Below, one piece after another: positions 45,553 to 54,987 of a DNA stretch of 64,000 nucleotides. Position numbers and translations under genes: made by a program. The stretch lies in contig NZ_JH932300.1 in NCBI RefSeq assembly GCF_000301055.1, forward strand, positions 1 to 64,000, read 5' to 3'. Origin of the DNA: Falseniella ignava CCUG 37419 (lineage in GTDB: Bacteria > Bacillota > Bacilli > Lactobacillales > Aerococcaceae). The notes below the pieces were generated by a model. The model made no database searches. It was not told the origin of the DNA and saw nothing but the letters and a program-made list of their open reading frames with translations. How positions within the stretch are numbered: the stretch's first letter is position 1; each line of letters opens with the position of its first letter.

Positions 45553-46908
45553 GTGAATAAGAATATCAATTTATTGGAAGGTAACATTAAATCCACCTTA
45601 TTGCGCTTGTCCATTCCTTTAGCATTAACGGCATTTATCCAAATCGCTTACGGATTTGTTGATATGTTATGGATTGCGAAATTAGGAACCAATGCCGTTG
45701 CAGGAGTCGGTATCGCAGGCTTTGTCTTCTGGATTGCGAACTCGTTAGCATTGATACCTAAGATTGGGATGGGGGTTTATGCTTCGCAGGCTTATGGTTC
45801 AAATCATAAAGATGAGACGATTCGTGTAATCAACAACGGACTTCTACAGGCACTCATCTTAGGCCTTCTATTTACGCTGTTCTCCTTAGCCGTACGTAAT
45901 GTATTTATTGAGTTTTATCAATTGGGGATGGAAGCAGAGCAAAGTGCTAAGGAGTATATGACCATTGTCGCTTCGGCTATGTTGTTATTTTTTGTGAATC
46001 CCATTTTGACGCAATCTTTTACATCGTTAGGAAATTCTTTTACACCTTTTGTTATTAATACGATTGGTTTAGTTGCGAATATGATATTAGATCCCGTACT
46101 TATCTTTGGTTTTGGGACGATTGAACCGCAAGGTGTTGAAGGGGCGGCTTGGGCAACCGTATTGAGTCAATTATTTGTTTTCTTTGCTTTTATTTTAACA
46201 ATTCTTATTGAAAATGGGCTTTTAAGACGTGCGATTACACGGATTACCTTACGTTGGGATTGGCAAGTTGCAATCTTCAAGTTAGGAATTCCAGCTGCTT
46301 TATTAAGTGGTTTTCATGCGAGTATTTCGATGGTCTTAAATCGTTTTATGTCTGGGTTCGGTCCGACACCCGTGGCAGTTACGTCCATTGGTTCTCAAAT
46401 AGAATCCATTTCGTGGAACACTTCGGAAGGGCTACAAGTTGGGATTCAGGCATTAGTGGCCCAAAACTTTGGAGCTGGAAATGCTAAACGTGTTATCGAA
46501 AGTATTCGCGAATCCTTTAAGCTAATCTCAATGATTGGCGTCATCGCCACGATTGTTTTAGTAGTATTTAGCGAAGGCTTGTTTACGATGTTTATGCCAC
46601 ATGATCCGGAAGCAATTCGTCTAGGAAGTATTTATTTAATCATCTTAGGACTATCCCAAGCCTTTATGAGTATTGAGATTGGTTTGGCAGGAGCGTTTAA
46701 TGGCTTATCGGATACTCGAACGCCGGCTTTAATCGGCGTGATTTTGAACCTATTCCGTATTCCAATTTCGCTAGTGCTAATGCCAATACTTGGTGTTATC
46801 GGGGTTTGGATTGCGATGAGTTCGACGTCGATTGCAAAAGGGGTCGTATCGATGTACTTACTGCGTTGTAAAGTCAATCGAATGGAATGGTTAATTGAAA
46901 ATCGATAA
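45553..46908 (+). CDS. MATE family efflux transporter
   Basis: The 451-residue protein has 12 predicted helices in two repeated halves. It shows MATE features: LLRLSIPLALTAFIQIAYGFVDMLWIAKLGTNAVAGVG near the start, and FKLGIPAALLSGFHASISMVLNRFMSGFG opening the second half with TSIGSQIESISWNTSEGLQVGIQALVAQNFGAGN. It exports drugs or cations in exchange for Na+ or H+. The start is GTG 45553, with TAGGTG upstream. Substrate unknown. Confidence 0.9.
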   Translation: MNKNINLLEGNIKSTLLRLSIPLALTAFIQIAYGFVDMLWIAKLGTNAVAGVGIAGFVFWIANSLALIPKIGMGVYASQAYGSNHKDETIRVINNGLLQALILGLLFTLFSLAVRNVFIEFYQLGMEAEQSAKEYMTIVASAMLLFFVNPILTQSFTSLGNSFTPFVINTIGLVANMILDPVLIFGFGTIEPQGVEGAAWATVLSQLFVFFAFILTILIENGLLRRAITRITLRWDWQVAIFKLGIPAALLSGFHASISMVLNRFMSGFGPTPVAVTSIGSQIESISWNTSEGLQVGIQALVAQNFGAGNAKRVIESIRESFKLISMIGVIATIVLVVFSEGLFTMFMPHDPEAIRLGSIYLIILGLSQAFMSIEIGLAGAFNGLSDTRTPALIGVILNLFRIPISLVLMPILGVIGVWIAMSSTSIAKGVVSMYLLRCKVNRMEWLIENR

Positions 46909-46928
46909 AAGAAATTGAAGTTATAGAG

Positions 46929-46958
46929 GGACATTTCATTTTTTGAAATGTTCTTTTT
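46929..46958 (+). terminator. terminator of the MATE gene
   Basis: GACATTTCA pairs with TGAAATGTT(C), followed by TTTTTATTTT. Confidence 0.8.
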
Positions 46959-47121
46959 ATTTTCAGAAAAATCCTGCAATCTTAAGTGGATAGATCTTTT
47001 TTCGCTTTTTAAATTTACCTTATTTTTACGCTTAATTTACGCTATATTTACATCTTGAAACTATAATGAAAATGGGTTATGAAACTGGTAACTCAGACAA
47101 GAATAAATTTGGAGGAAAAGA

Positions 47122-48408
47122 ATGAAGAAATTTATTAAAAAAGCTATCTCTCTAGCAATGGTTGCAATGACTTCTTTATCAATGATACCTGGCGGTGTAA
47201 CAGCATCTGCTCAAGAAAAAGTCCAAATTAACTATTGGCATGTTAATGCAGACACCCAAGGTGGTAAAACCGTCGATGAATTGGTCAAAAAATTCAATGA
47301 ATCACAAGATGAAATTGAAGTTGTGGCAACATTCAATCCAGATATGTATAAAGGCTTAATGCAAAACATGCAAGCAGCAGTTGCGGGCGGTAACACCCCT
47401 GACGTTGTACAAATCGGATGGGCTTTTGTGGATTATTTCTCTGAAAACTTTGAATATAACACACCTCAATCTATTATCGATCAATTTGATGCTGAAAACA
47501 AAAATTACTTGGAAGATAATTTCTTAGAAAACGTATTGGATCTAGCAGTAAATAAAGACGGTGAGTTAGTCGGGTTACCTTATTCAATCTCGAACCCTGT
47601 TTTATACATTAATAAGGATTTATTAAAAGAAGCTGGATTAGATGAAAATGGACCTAAAACATGGGAAGAAGTTCGTGAATTCGCTAAGACAGTGAAAGAG
47701 CAAACAGGCAAATATGGTTTCTATCTACAACAACCTGCAGATAATTGGGCAACACAAGCTTTGCTAGAATCTAATGGTGCTAACTTTATTGAAGAAGGTA
47801 AAGCAGCTTTTGCTTCACCAGAGGGGATTGAAGCTTATAAGTTATGGGCTGATATGGTAAATGAAGACCAAACAGCCGTTAATCTACCTTGGGACCAAGG
47901 GGTCCAAAGTTTTATCCAAGGTGAAGTTGCGATGTTATTTACAACGATTGCTCAAAGAACCAATGTTCAGTCAAATGCACAATTTGATGTCGCAACGATT
48001 ACTGCACCTTCATGGGGAGACAAAGATATTCGCATCCCTGCCGGAGGCGCGATGCTAGTCTTAACGTCACAAGATGAAGCTAAAAAAGAAGCAACTTTGA
48101 AATTTATGAAATTCTTATACGAAAATGAAAATGTATTAGCTTGGACTGAAGGAACGGGATATGTACCATCAACAGCTACTGTTAAAGATTCAGATGAGAT
48201 GAAAAAATTCTTGGAAGAAAACCCAATGATGGAAGCTGCGATGGTTCAAATGGACAAAGTGAATAAATGGGCTTCATTCCCTGGTCAAGCGGGCTTAGAA
48301 GCTGAGCAAATGTTATTAGATATGCGTGATGCAATTTTAACAGGTAAGAAGACTGTCGAAGAAGCATTACCTGAAACGCAAGAGGCCATTAATAACTTAC
48401 TTAACTAA
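47122..48408 (+). CDS. ABC transporter extracellular solute-binding protein (family 1)
   Basis: The 428-residue protein has a signal peptide (MKKFIKKAISLAMVAMTSLSMIPGGVTASAQE). It is an UgpB/MalE-like binding protein: INYWHVNADTQGGKTVDELVKKFN, AAVAGGNTPDVVQIGW, GLPYSISNPVLYINKDLLKEAGLDE and AMLFTTIAQRT. It has no lipobox, unusual for a Firmicute binding protein, so retention may depend on an uncleaved signal. GGAGGAAAAG precedes ATG. It is followed by a hairpin and then a phosphoesterase, two permeases and an ATPase, all on this strand. A sugar, glycerol-phosphate or glycerophosphodiester is a likely ligand. Confidence 0.9.
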   Translation: MKKFIKKAISLAMVAMTSLSMIPGGVTASAQEKVQINYWHVNADTQGGKTVDELVKKFNESQDEIEVVATFNPDMYKGLMQNMQAAVAGGNTPDVVQIGWAFVDYFSENFEYNTPQSIIDQFDAENKNYLEDNFLENVLDLAVNKDGELVGLPYSISNPVLYINKDLLKEAGLDENGPKTWEEVREFAKTVKEQTGKYGFYLQQPADNWATQALLESNGANFIEEGKAAFASPEGIEAYKLWADMVNEDQTAVNLPWDQGVQSFIQGEVAMLFTTIAQRTNVQSNAQFDVATITAPSWGDKDIRIPAGGAMLVLTSQDEAKKEATLKFMKFLYENENVLAWTEGTGYVPSTATVKDSDEMKKFLEENPMMEAAMVQMDKVNKWASFPGQAGLEAEQMLLDMRDAILTGKKTVEEALPETQEAINNLLN

Positions 48409-48433
48409 TTTATTTGTTCAAATATTACTTATA

Positions 48434-48470
48434 AGAAAAGTCCTTGGGTTGCCAATGACTTTTCTTTTTT
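48434..48470 (+). terminator. intra-operon terminator or stabilising hairpin
   Basis: AGAAAAGTC pairs with GACTTTTCT, with an inner TTGG/CCAA helix, then TTTT. It probably gives more binding-protein mRNA than permease mRNA. Confidence 0.82.
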
Positions 48471-48487
48471 AGAAAGAGGTATAAAAA

Positions 48488-49318
48488 GTGAAAATCCTAC
48501 ATTTATCCGATACGCATTATACACGTGACATCGATGATCCTGAATTAAAGCCTGTATTGGACGCGCAAGTTCCCCTAGAGAAGAAATTCAATCAGATTTT
48601 AGAGCATGAAAACTTAGATACCTTTGATTTGGTGATGGTAACGGGAGATATTGTTCACGAAGGGACACCGGAAGATTATCGAACGATTAAAAATTTAATC
48701 GAAAGAACTTTTTCCCCGCTGCCGATTTATTTTTGCTTAGGAAATCATGACCGCAAGCCGGTATTTTACGAAGGGATGACTGGTGAGTCAAAGGATGCTA
48801 ATTATGATTATGATTTTGAAATGGATCATTTCCATATTATTGTGCTCGATACGGCAAAGAATTATTCTCACAGTGGCATTTTAGACTCCACACAGATAGA
48901 GTGGCTTGAACGAACAATGGCAAAAAATAATCATAAGAAATTAATTTTTCAACACCATCCAATTATTGGGGGAATTTATTTCGATCAGTTTACGATGGAA
49001 GAACCGGATGAAGTTTTGCATTTGTTAAATAACCCCAACGTGGTTGGAGTCTTTACGGGACATACCCATTCGCCGGCAATCAATATTTATCAGCATTTAA
49101 AGCAATACACAACTTATGCCGTAAGTTTTGGGTTGGAGAAAGTAAAGGATGGGACCCAACATTTTACAGATACTTGTGGCTATTCTGTCATCGAGTATCG
49201 CGATGATTCCGGACTGACTGTTGCGCCACGAATTATTCAGCCGGCATATCAAATTTTAAAAACAACCAATCCAAACCAAATGAAAGAACTAAATAGTACC
49301 TATGAGTTTGAAGATTAG
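48488..49318 (+). CDS. metallophosphoesterase (CpdA/GpdQ-like)
   Basis: The 276-residue enzyme shows the full calcineurin-like set: LHLSDTHYTRD (metal Asp, His), VTGDIVHEG, LGNHDRK, FQHHPIIGG and FTGHTHSPA. It has no signal peptide, so it acts in the cytoplasm. Relatives hydrolyse cyclic AMP or glycerophosphodiesters. Its place inside an UgpB-like uptake operon suggests that it cleaves the imported phosphodiester. GTG start with AAAGAGGT upstream. Permease follows after 8 bases. Confidence 0.9.
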   Translation: MKILHLSDTHYTRDIDDPELKPVLDAQVPLEKKFNQILEHENLDTFDLVMVTGDIVHEGTPEDYRTIKNLIERTFSPLPIYFCLGNHDRKPVFYEGMTGESKDANYDYDFEMDHFHIIVLDTAKNYSHSGILDSTQIEWLERTMAKNNHKKLIFQHHPIIGGIYFDQFTMEEPDEVLHLLNNPNVVGVFTGHTHSPAINIYQHLKQYTTYAVSFGLEKVKDGTQHFTDTCGYSVIEYRDDSGLTVAPRIIQPAYQILKTTNPNQMKELNSTYEFED

Positions 49319-49326
49319 GAGATAAA

Positions 49327-50214
49327 ATGAAAAATAAATCAATATTTAATTTAAAAGCTTTCGTATTTTTATTCCCTACCTTGCTTGTTTTTGGAATGTT
49401 TTTAGTATGGCCATTAATTTACACCGTCTATTTAAGTTTTTTTAAATGGAATATGATTTCTAAAAACAAAGTGTTTGTGGGGTTCGAAAATTATTTAACA
49501 ATCTTTAAGGATAGCAGTACGAAGCAAATTTTAATGAATTCATTTTGGTATATTTTTTGGATTATTATATTTGCAGTCTGTCTACCCTATATTATGGCAT
49601 TCGTCTTAAATTATCTTCTTCCAAAATTTATCGATGCCTATAAAGCAATTTTATTTGTACCTGCTGTCATGTCCTTAGTGGTTGCGTCGGTGTTATTTAC
49701 TTGGATACTTAATCCTATTTCTGGACCGGTCGCTTTAATCTTACGTCAGGTAGGGATTTCGATGCCGTTTTGGTCTAATAGTGAAGGCTGGGTTATTTTC
49801 GTCATTGCTTTAATCGTTTCTTGGAAAGTATTTGGCTATAATTTCATTTTGTTATTTGCAGCTATTTCAGGGATTAGCAAAGAACTCATAGAATCAGCTA
49901 AAATGGATAATATTTCTAATGGGCGTATCTTTTTTAAGATTATTTTACCCATCTCATCTGCAACGGGGATTTATGTGTTAATTATGGCAATTGTGCAGGC
50001 GCTTCAGTATGTCTTTACACCGATTGCTGTATTAACTCAAGGCGGGCCCGATGGGGCAAGTTCCAATATTATTTACGAATCCTACCGCCAAGGATTCGAA
50101 ATGTTTAATACAGGACGCTCAGCTGCTCTTTCAGTCATCACATTATTAATCTGTGTAATCTTATTATTGATTGAATATGTCTTTGTGGAAAGAAGGGTTT
50201 ATTATGAAAACTAA
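49327..50214 (+). CDS. ABC transporter permease (UgpA/MalF-like)
   Basis: The 295-residue protein has six helices and the permease EAA loop ELIESAKMDNISNGRIFFKIILPISS. LVFGMFLVWPLIYTVYLSFFKWN is the usual first helix. TTAGGAGAT precedes ATG. The next gene overlaps by 11 bases. Confidence 0.92.
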   Translation: MKNKSIFNLKAFVFLFPTLLVFGMFLVWPLIYTVYLSFFKWNMISKNKVFVGFENYLTIFKDSSTKQILMNSFWYIFWIIIFAVCLPYIMAFVLNYLLPKFIDAYKAILFVPAVMSLVVASVLFTWILNPISGPVALILRQVGISMPFWSNSEGWVIFVIALIVSWKVFGYNFILLFAAISGISKELIESAKMDNISNGRIFFKIILPISSATGIYVLIMAIVQALQYVFTPIAVLTQGGPDGASSNIIYESYRQGFEMFNTGRSAALSVITLLICVILLLIEYVFVERRVYYEN

Positions 50215-51028
50215 AAACAAAAAATATATTTTTTGGCATATTCCCTTTATTTTCTTAATGGTTATTTCGCTGTATCCGATCGTCTTTGGGATTAGTAATT
50301 CGTTTAAAACGTTACAAGATGCGTATCATACGATTTTGCAGTTGATTCCAAGGAATCCAACGTTAGAAAATTTTAAGTATCTATCGGAATCATTGCCAAT
50401 CGTAAAAATAACGATAAATACTTTTTTCATTGCATCTGTCACGACCTTAGTTCGCTTGACTATTTCATTTTTGGCTGCCTATGCCCTCACGTTCTTTAAA
50501 TTCACGGGAAAAAGATTATTATATTTTGCGTTAATTTCTACGATTTTTATTCCCTTTACGGTAATTATGATTCCTAATTATTTGATGATGTCTGAATACA
50601 AATTATTAAATAATAATTGGGGTGTAATTTTGCCACAGTTGGCAGACGCAACAGGTATCTTCTTGCTCGTGCAGACGATGCGCCAAATACCAAAGCCGAT
50701 TATTGAGGCAGCTAAAATTGATAATATTTCAGACTTGCAAATTATTAAAGGGATTGTCCTTCCGATAACACGGCACGCACTATTCTCAACAGGGATATGG
50801 TATTTTATTACGACTTGGAACGAATATGTATGGCCACGTTTAATATTAAACAAAGTAGAGAATTATACCTTGCCGATTGCGATTCAAAACTTCATTTCAG
50901 CAGAAGGTGGAACAAACTTTACGGTTGCAATGGCTGTGACGGTCATTACGATTATTTTCCCATTAGGATTGTATTTAATCTTCCAAAAATATATTATCGG
51001 AAGCTTTTCCTCATCGGGTATTAAATAG
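50204..51028 (+). CDS. ABC transporter permease (UgpE/MalG-like)
   Basis: The 274-residue protein has six helices, with the EAA loop PIIEAAKIDNISDLQIIKGIVLP. Together with the previous gene it forms the channel heterodimer. ATG 50204 with AGAAGGG upstream is preferred to a longer frame from 50171. ATPase gene follows after 12 bases. Confidence 0.92.
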   Translation: MKTKNKKYIFWHIPFIFLMVISLYPIVFGISNSFKTLQDAYHTILQLIPRNPTLENFKYLSESLPIVKITINTFFIASVTTLVRLTISFLAAYALTFFKFTGKRLLYFALISTIFIPFTVIMIPNYLMMSEYKLLNNNWGVILPQLADATGIFLLVQTMRQIPKPIIEAAKIDNISDLQIIKGIVLPITRHALFSTGIWYFITTWNEYVWPRLILNKVENYTLPIAIQNFISAEGGTNFTVAMAVTVITIIFPLGLYLIFQKYIIGSFSSSGIK

Positions 51029-51040
51029 TAGGAGGCAATT

Positions 51041-52126
51041 ATGACAGGAATAAAATTAGAAAATGTATCTAAAAGCTATGGTAATACTGAAGTAATCCAT
51101 GAGATGGATTTAGAGATTAATGCTGGGGAACGGGTGGTTTTCTTAGGTCCTTCAGGATGTGGTAAATCCACGACGCTTCGAATGATAGCTGGGTTAGAAT
51201 CTATTACATCTGGTAAGTTATACTTAGATGGGGAAGATGTAACAAATTTGGAGAGCGGAAAGCGAGATATTGCGATGGTTTTCCAAAATTATGCTTTGTA
51301 TCCTAATATGACAGTTAAAGATAATATTACTTTCGCATTAAAAGCGAATAAAGTCGAAAAAAAGGAAATTGAAAGACGTCTTCAAAAAGCGCTTGAAATG
51401 TTAGACTTAACCCAATATCAAGATCGACTCCCAAAAGATTTGTCAGGGGGGCAAAGACAAAGGGTAGCCTTAGCCAGAGCCATCGTCAAACGCTCTAAGT
51501 ATTTTTTACTGGATGAGCCACTCTCAAATCTTGATGTGACTTTACGACAATCAGCGCGGAATCAATTGATTGATATCCACGATGAATATCATCAGACTTT
51601 TATTTATGTTACACACGATCAAGTAGAGGCAATGACCCTAGGACACAGGATCGTCTTAATGAATAAAGGTAAAATACAAATGGTTGGGACGCCGGAAGAA
51701 GTCTATAATCAACCTAAGAATGTATTTACAGCTTCTTTTATCGGAACACCTAAGATGAATTTACAACCCGTGAGTTGGCGTGACAATCATCTGCTCATCG
51801 GTTCTCAAGAGTTAGAATTAAATAGCGAATGGTTGCAATACCTCAATGACTTCTCGGAGAAAGACTATATTATCGGAATTAGACCGGAACACATTAGCAT
51901 CTCAAAAGAGCCTTCAGAGAATTCGATTCATGCTGTAGTTAAAATGACAGAAAATCTAGGACCGAATTATGCCGTTTATGTCGAGACAAAGTCGACCGAA
52001 TGGGTTGTCATTAGCTCAATTCGAGATTGGGAAAAAGGGGATTCAGCGCATATTCACTTTGATGTGAATAAAATCCATCTATTTAACAAAACGACCGAAG
52101 AAAATATTGGTTATCCTAACAAATAA
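51041..52126 (+). CDS. ABC transporter ATP-binding protein (UgpC/MsmK-like)
   Basis: The 361-residue ATPase has Walker A GPSGCGKST, signature DLSGGQRQR, Walker B YFLLDEPLSNLD and switch His YVTHDQVEAMTLG. A C-terminal OB-type regulatory domain (about 235-355) is typical of MalK-type sugar transporters. TAGGAGGCAATT precedes ATG. It closes the transporter operon. Confidence 0.94.
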   Translation: MTGIKLENVSKSYGNTEVIHEMDLEINAGERVVFLGPSGCGKSTTLRMIAGLESITSGKLYLDGEDVTNLESGKRDIAMVFQNYALYPNMTVKDNITFALKANKVEKKEIERRLQKALEMLDLTQYQDRLPKDLSGGQRQRVALARAIVKRSKYFLLDEPLSNLDVTLRQSARNQLIDIHDEYHQTFIYVTHDQVEAMTLGHRIVLMNKGKIQMVGTPEEVYNQPKNVFTASFIGTPKMNLQPVSWRDNHLLIGSQELELNSEWLQYLNDFSEKDYIIGIRPEHISISKEPSENSIHAVVKMTENLGPNYAVYVETKSTEWVVISSIRDWEKGDSAHIHFDVNKIHLFNKTTEENIGYPNK

Positions 52127-52160
52127 GTTAAAATGAGAGAAATTAAAAATCTAGCATCAA

Positions 52161-52203
52161 AAATACCAAGGTCATTGAATGGAGTTCAATAACCTTGGTA
52201 TTT
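52161..52203. terminator. bidirectional terminator
   Basis: AAATACCAAGGT and ACCTTGGTATTT with inner ATTGAA/TTCAAT. It serves the ABC operon and the convergent lyase gene. Confidence 0.93.
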
Positions 52204-52224
52204 ATTATATCTTTTATGAAGAAA

Positions 52225-53538
52225 CTATCGACTTAAATAAGCCTTCATCACTTCTTGTGGAACAAGTGCACCGCCCGTTGCCCAACAGAGATGGGTAATC
52301 GATTGGGGGCTCGCAATCCCTGCTTGCTGAATATAATGTTGCATGCGTTGACCAACTTTACTGTCAACTTGATGGAGTTGGTCTATCGCAGCAAAAGTCG
52401 AACAGGCGGAAGGTTCGATTTGGATGGACTCGGTTTGATTTAATAATTTCATGTCGTCAAAGAGGGTGGCATCTTCAACGGTCATAATGCCTGCTATCAA
52501 AGAATCCATCAGCTGACCGATAAAGCTTGAAGGACGTCCTACAGCGAGGCCATCCGCTTCGGTTCGACCATCAATACCGACATCTTGAACACTAATATTT
52601 CCGTACTGCTCCGTTATCATGCCGATTAACATACTCGGCGCATGGGTAGGTTCGATAAAGAAAATATGGCAAGCGTCACCGAACAATCGTTTGAGTCCGT
52701 AGGCGACACCCCCTGGTGAGCCTCCAACACCGCAAGGTAAGTAAACAAATAAGGGATGTTCTATATCGACGGGCACGGCTTGTGCTTCAAGCTGCTTTTG
52801 CAAACGCAAGGCTGCAACAGCATAGCCCATAAATAATTGGAGAGACTGTTCGTCATCGATGAAGTAGCTATATGGATCTGATTCGGCCGCTTTTCGTCCT
52901 GTTTCAACAGCAAGGGTAAAGTCGCCTTCGTATTCTTCGACTTGAACGCCTTTGCTGCGGAGTAAATCTTTCTTCCACCCTTGGGCATCGCGTGACATAT
53001 GAACAATGACCTTAAATCCAAGTGCGGCAGCGCTAATACCAATCGAAAGACCTAAGTTACCGGTTGATCCGACTTGTAGCGTATATCGATGAAAGTATTG
53101 ACGTACTTCTGGTTTGGTTAAAGCAATATAATTATCTTGAGGTTGGATAAAGCCGGCCTCTAGAGCGAGTTGCTCAGCAAAATATAACACTTCATAAATT
53201 CCACCGCGTGCTTTAATCGATCCAGCCACCGCCAGGTGTGAATCCATCTTCAAATAGAGCGGGGCATTGAGTTGAATGGCTCGGGCAAAACGGTCAATTC
53301 GACGCAGTTCGGATTCAATTATCCCATCTTGTTGTTTGGTCTCGGGGAAGTAATGAGCAATTAATGGAGCAAATCGCTCTAATCTTGCGTTAGCAGCTTG
53401 AATATCTTCAAGTTGATAGGGTAATCTGGTCCACAAATTTTGAGTATCACTTTGTAACTTTGGATTGAGCCACAGCGTAGGCTCGAGATTGATTATCTCC
53501 GTCAATTCAGGATGTTGGGCGATAATTGAATTAAGCAT
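52225..53538 (-). CDS. dsdA: D-serine ammonia-lyase
   Basis: The 437-residue PLP enzyme turns D-serine into pyruvate and ammonia. PLP lysine is in GSIKARGGIYEVL, and the phosphate cradle is VGSTGNLGLSIGI. Other family blocks are LPCGVGGSPGGVAYGL, EPTHAPSMLIGM, DGLAVGRPS and EPSACSTFAA. ATG 53538 is set by GGAGGGTTC, and an in-frame ATG at 53553 precedes that site. It is transcribed away from the ArsC-like gene. Confidence 0.93.
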   Translation of the reverse strand: MLNSIIAQHPELTEIINLEPTLWLNPKLQSDTQNLWTRLPYQLEDIQAANARLERFAPLIAHYFPETKQQDGIIESELRRIDRFARAIQLNAPLYLKMDSHLAVAGSIKARGGIYEVLYFAEQLALEAGFIQPQDNYIALTKPEVRQYFHRYTLQVGSTGNLGLSIGISAAALGFKVIVHMSRDAQGWKKDLLRSKGVQVEEYEGDFTLAVETGRKAAESDPYSYFIDDEQSLQLFMGYAVAALRLQKQLEAQAVPVDIEHPLFVYLPCGVGGSPGGVAYGLKRLFGDACHIFFIEPTHAPSMLIGMITEQYGNISVQDVGIDGRTEADGLAVGRPSSFIGQLMDSLIAGIMTVEDATLFDDMKLLNQTESIQIEPSACSTFAAIDQLHQVDSKVGQRMQHYIQQAGIASPQSITHLCWATGGALVPQEVMKAYLSR

Positions 53539-53657
53539 GTTGAACCCTCCCATAATAATATTTTGTAATTCGTAACAAAATGGTTACGCTTTGATTCTTC
53601 AACTATGATTATAGCTTACTTTTTGATACACTGGAATTACTAAGGAGGAGACAGAAA

Positions 53658-54017
53658 ATGAAAGTTACTTTTTATGAATATCCGAAGTGTTCGACCTGCC
53701 GCAATGGCAAAGCTTTTCTTGAAGCGAATGGTGTTGAGGTTGAGGCAATCGATATGATAAAACAACCTCCGTCTGTCAAAACGTTGCAACAAATTATTGA
53801 AAAATCAAACCTGCCGATTCAAAAATTCTTTAATTCCCGCGGGATGAAGTACAAAGAGTTGGGCTTAAAAGATAAACTCAATCAATTAACAGATATAGAA
53901 AAGATTGAACTTTTAAGTTCCGACGGAATGTTGATTAAGCGTCCACTCGTTGTAAGCCAAGAGGATGTTGTCCTTGGATTTAAAGAAGCAGATTACCAGC
54001 AGGCTTTTTTGTCGTAA
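53658..54017 (+). CDS. ArsC/Spx-family thioredoxin-fold protein
   Basis: The 119-residue protein has the redox motif YPKCSTCRNGKAFLEANG (C-x-x-C at 10 and 13). The family body continues IIEKSNLPIQKFFNSRGMKYKELGLKDKL and MLIKRPLVV. This fits the ArsC-like/YusI group, between arsenate reductases and Spx regulators. It lacks Spx's RNA polymerase-binding features as far as can be seen, so a thiol reductase role is more likely. AAGGAGGAG precedes ATG. Confidence 0.88.
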   Translation: MKVTFYEYPKCSTCRNGKAFLEANGVEVEAIDMIKQPPSVKTLQQIIEKSNLPIQKFFNSRGMKYKELGLKDKLNQLTDIEKIELLSSDGMLIKRPLVVSQEDVVLGFKEADYQQAFLS

Positions 54018-54065
54018 TTCGTGAACGATACGAGACTAAAGTGAAATGATAATGGAGGAAATCAA

Positions 54066-54932
54066 GTGGTAGCAGGGCATAGATATAAACCGAAGAGAAA
54101 TGAACGCATTGTCTATATTTCGCAATATTTAGTCGACCGACCGAGTCAATTAGTTAATTATCAAACCTTTATGGACCATCTAAATTGTGCTAAAACATCT
54201 GTTAGTGAAGATTTATCTTTAATAAAATTAGTCTTTGAGCAACAACGACTTGGAACGATAAAGACCTTTCCAGGGGCTTCAGGTGGCGTAGTCTATTACC
54301 CAATTGTTCATCCGGAAGAACAGCGTCAAATTGGTGAGAAATTAATGGAGATGTTATCCAAAGGACACCGTATTTTACAAGGTAACTATATTTATCTTGG
54401 GGATATTTTACAAAACCCTAATATTGTTGATCGAATTGCGAGGTTAATGGCTTCGCGCTATATCTATGAACAAGTTGATGCAGTTATGACTATGGAATCG
54501 AACGGGATTGGGTTGGCGACATTAGTAGCCCGTTATTTGGATGCGAAATTTATCTTTGCGCGGACCGGGAAAACCACTTCTCGCGAAGCTACCCGCTCAG
54601 TAGAATTTGTCTCAGGTTCTTACCACAAAGTCGGTCGGATGGAGCTTGAAGAAAGTCAACTTGAAGCCAAAGAGCGCGTCTTAATTGTCGACGACTTTAT
54701 CCGAAATGGTGGGACATGCCAAGGGATGATAGATTTAGTTAAGGCATTTGATGCAAAACTTGTCGGGGTTTGTGTCGTAGGAGAAAATCCCGCACCGGAT
54801 ATCGTGCGCACCTTAGCGTTTGATTCATTAGTGAGCATCAATCTCGCATTCAACGAAGAAAGTCGACAATATGAATTAGAATTGGCCTTAGGCAGTCTTT
54901 TTGAAAAAAAGTCAGAACCTACCATAGATTAA
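54066..54932 (+). CDS. purR: pur operon repressor PurR
   Basis: The 288-residue protein has an N-terminal winged helix (about 1-75, RIVYISQYLVDRPSQLVNYQTFMDHLNCAKTSVSEDLSLIK). The phosphoribosyltransferase-like domain carries the PRPP loop RVLIVDDFIRNGGTCQGMIDL. It represses purine genes, relieved by PRPP. The start is GTG with GGAGGAAATCAA upstream. It stands before glmU and prs, so the PRPP sensor is beside the PRPP synthase gene, a known Firmicute arrangement. Confidence 0.95.
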   Translation: MVAGHRYKPKRNERIVYISQYLVDRPSQLVNYQTFMDHLNCAKTSVSEDLSLIKLVFEQQRLGTIKTFPGASGGVVYYPIVHPEEQRQIGEKLMEMLSKGHRILQGNYIYLGDILQNPNIVDRIARLMASRYIYEQVDAVMTMESNGIGLATLVARYLDAKFIFARTGKTTSREATRSVEFVSGSYHKVGRMELEESQLEAKERVLIVDDFIRNGGTCQGMIDLVKAFDAKLVGVCVVGENPAPDIVRTLAFDSLVSINLAFNEESRQYELELALGSLFEKKSEPTID

Positions 54933-54987
54933 AGGATATAAAAGACGTATAATGTGATAGGCCAGTAAAAACACAAGGAGTGTTGGG

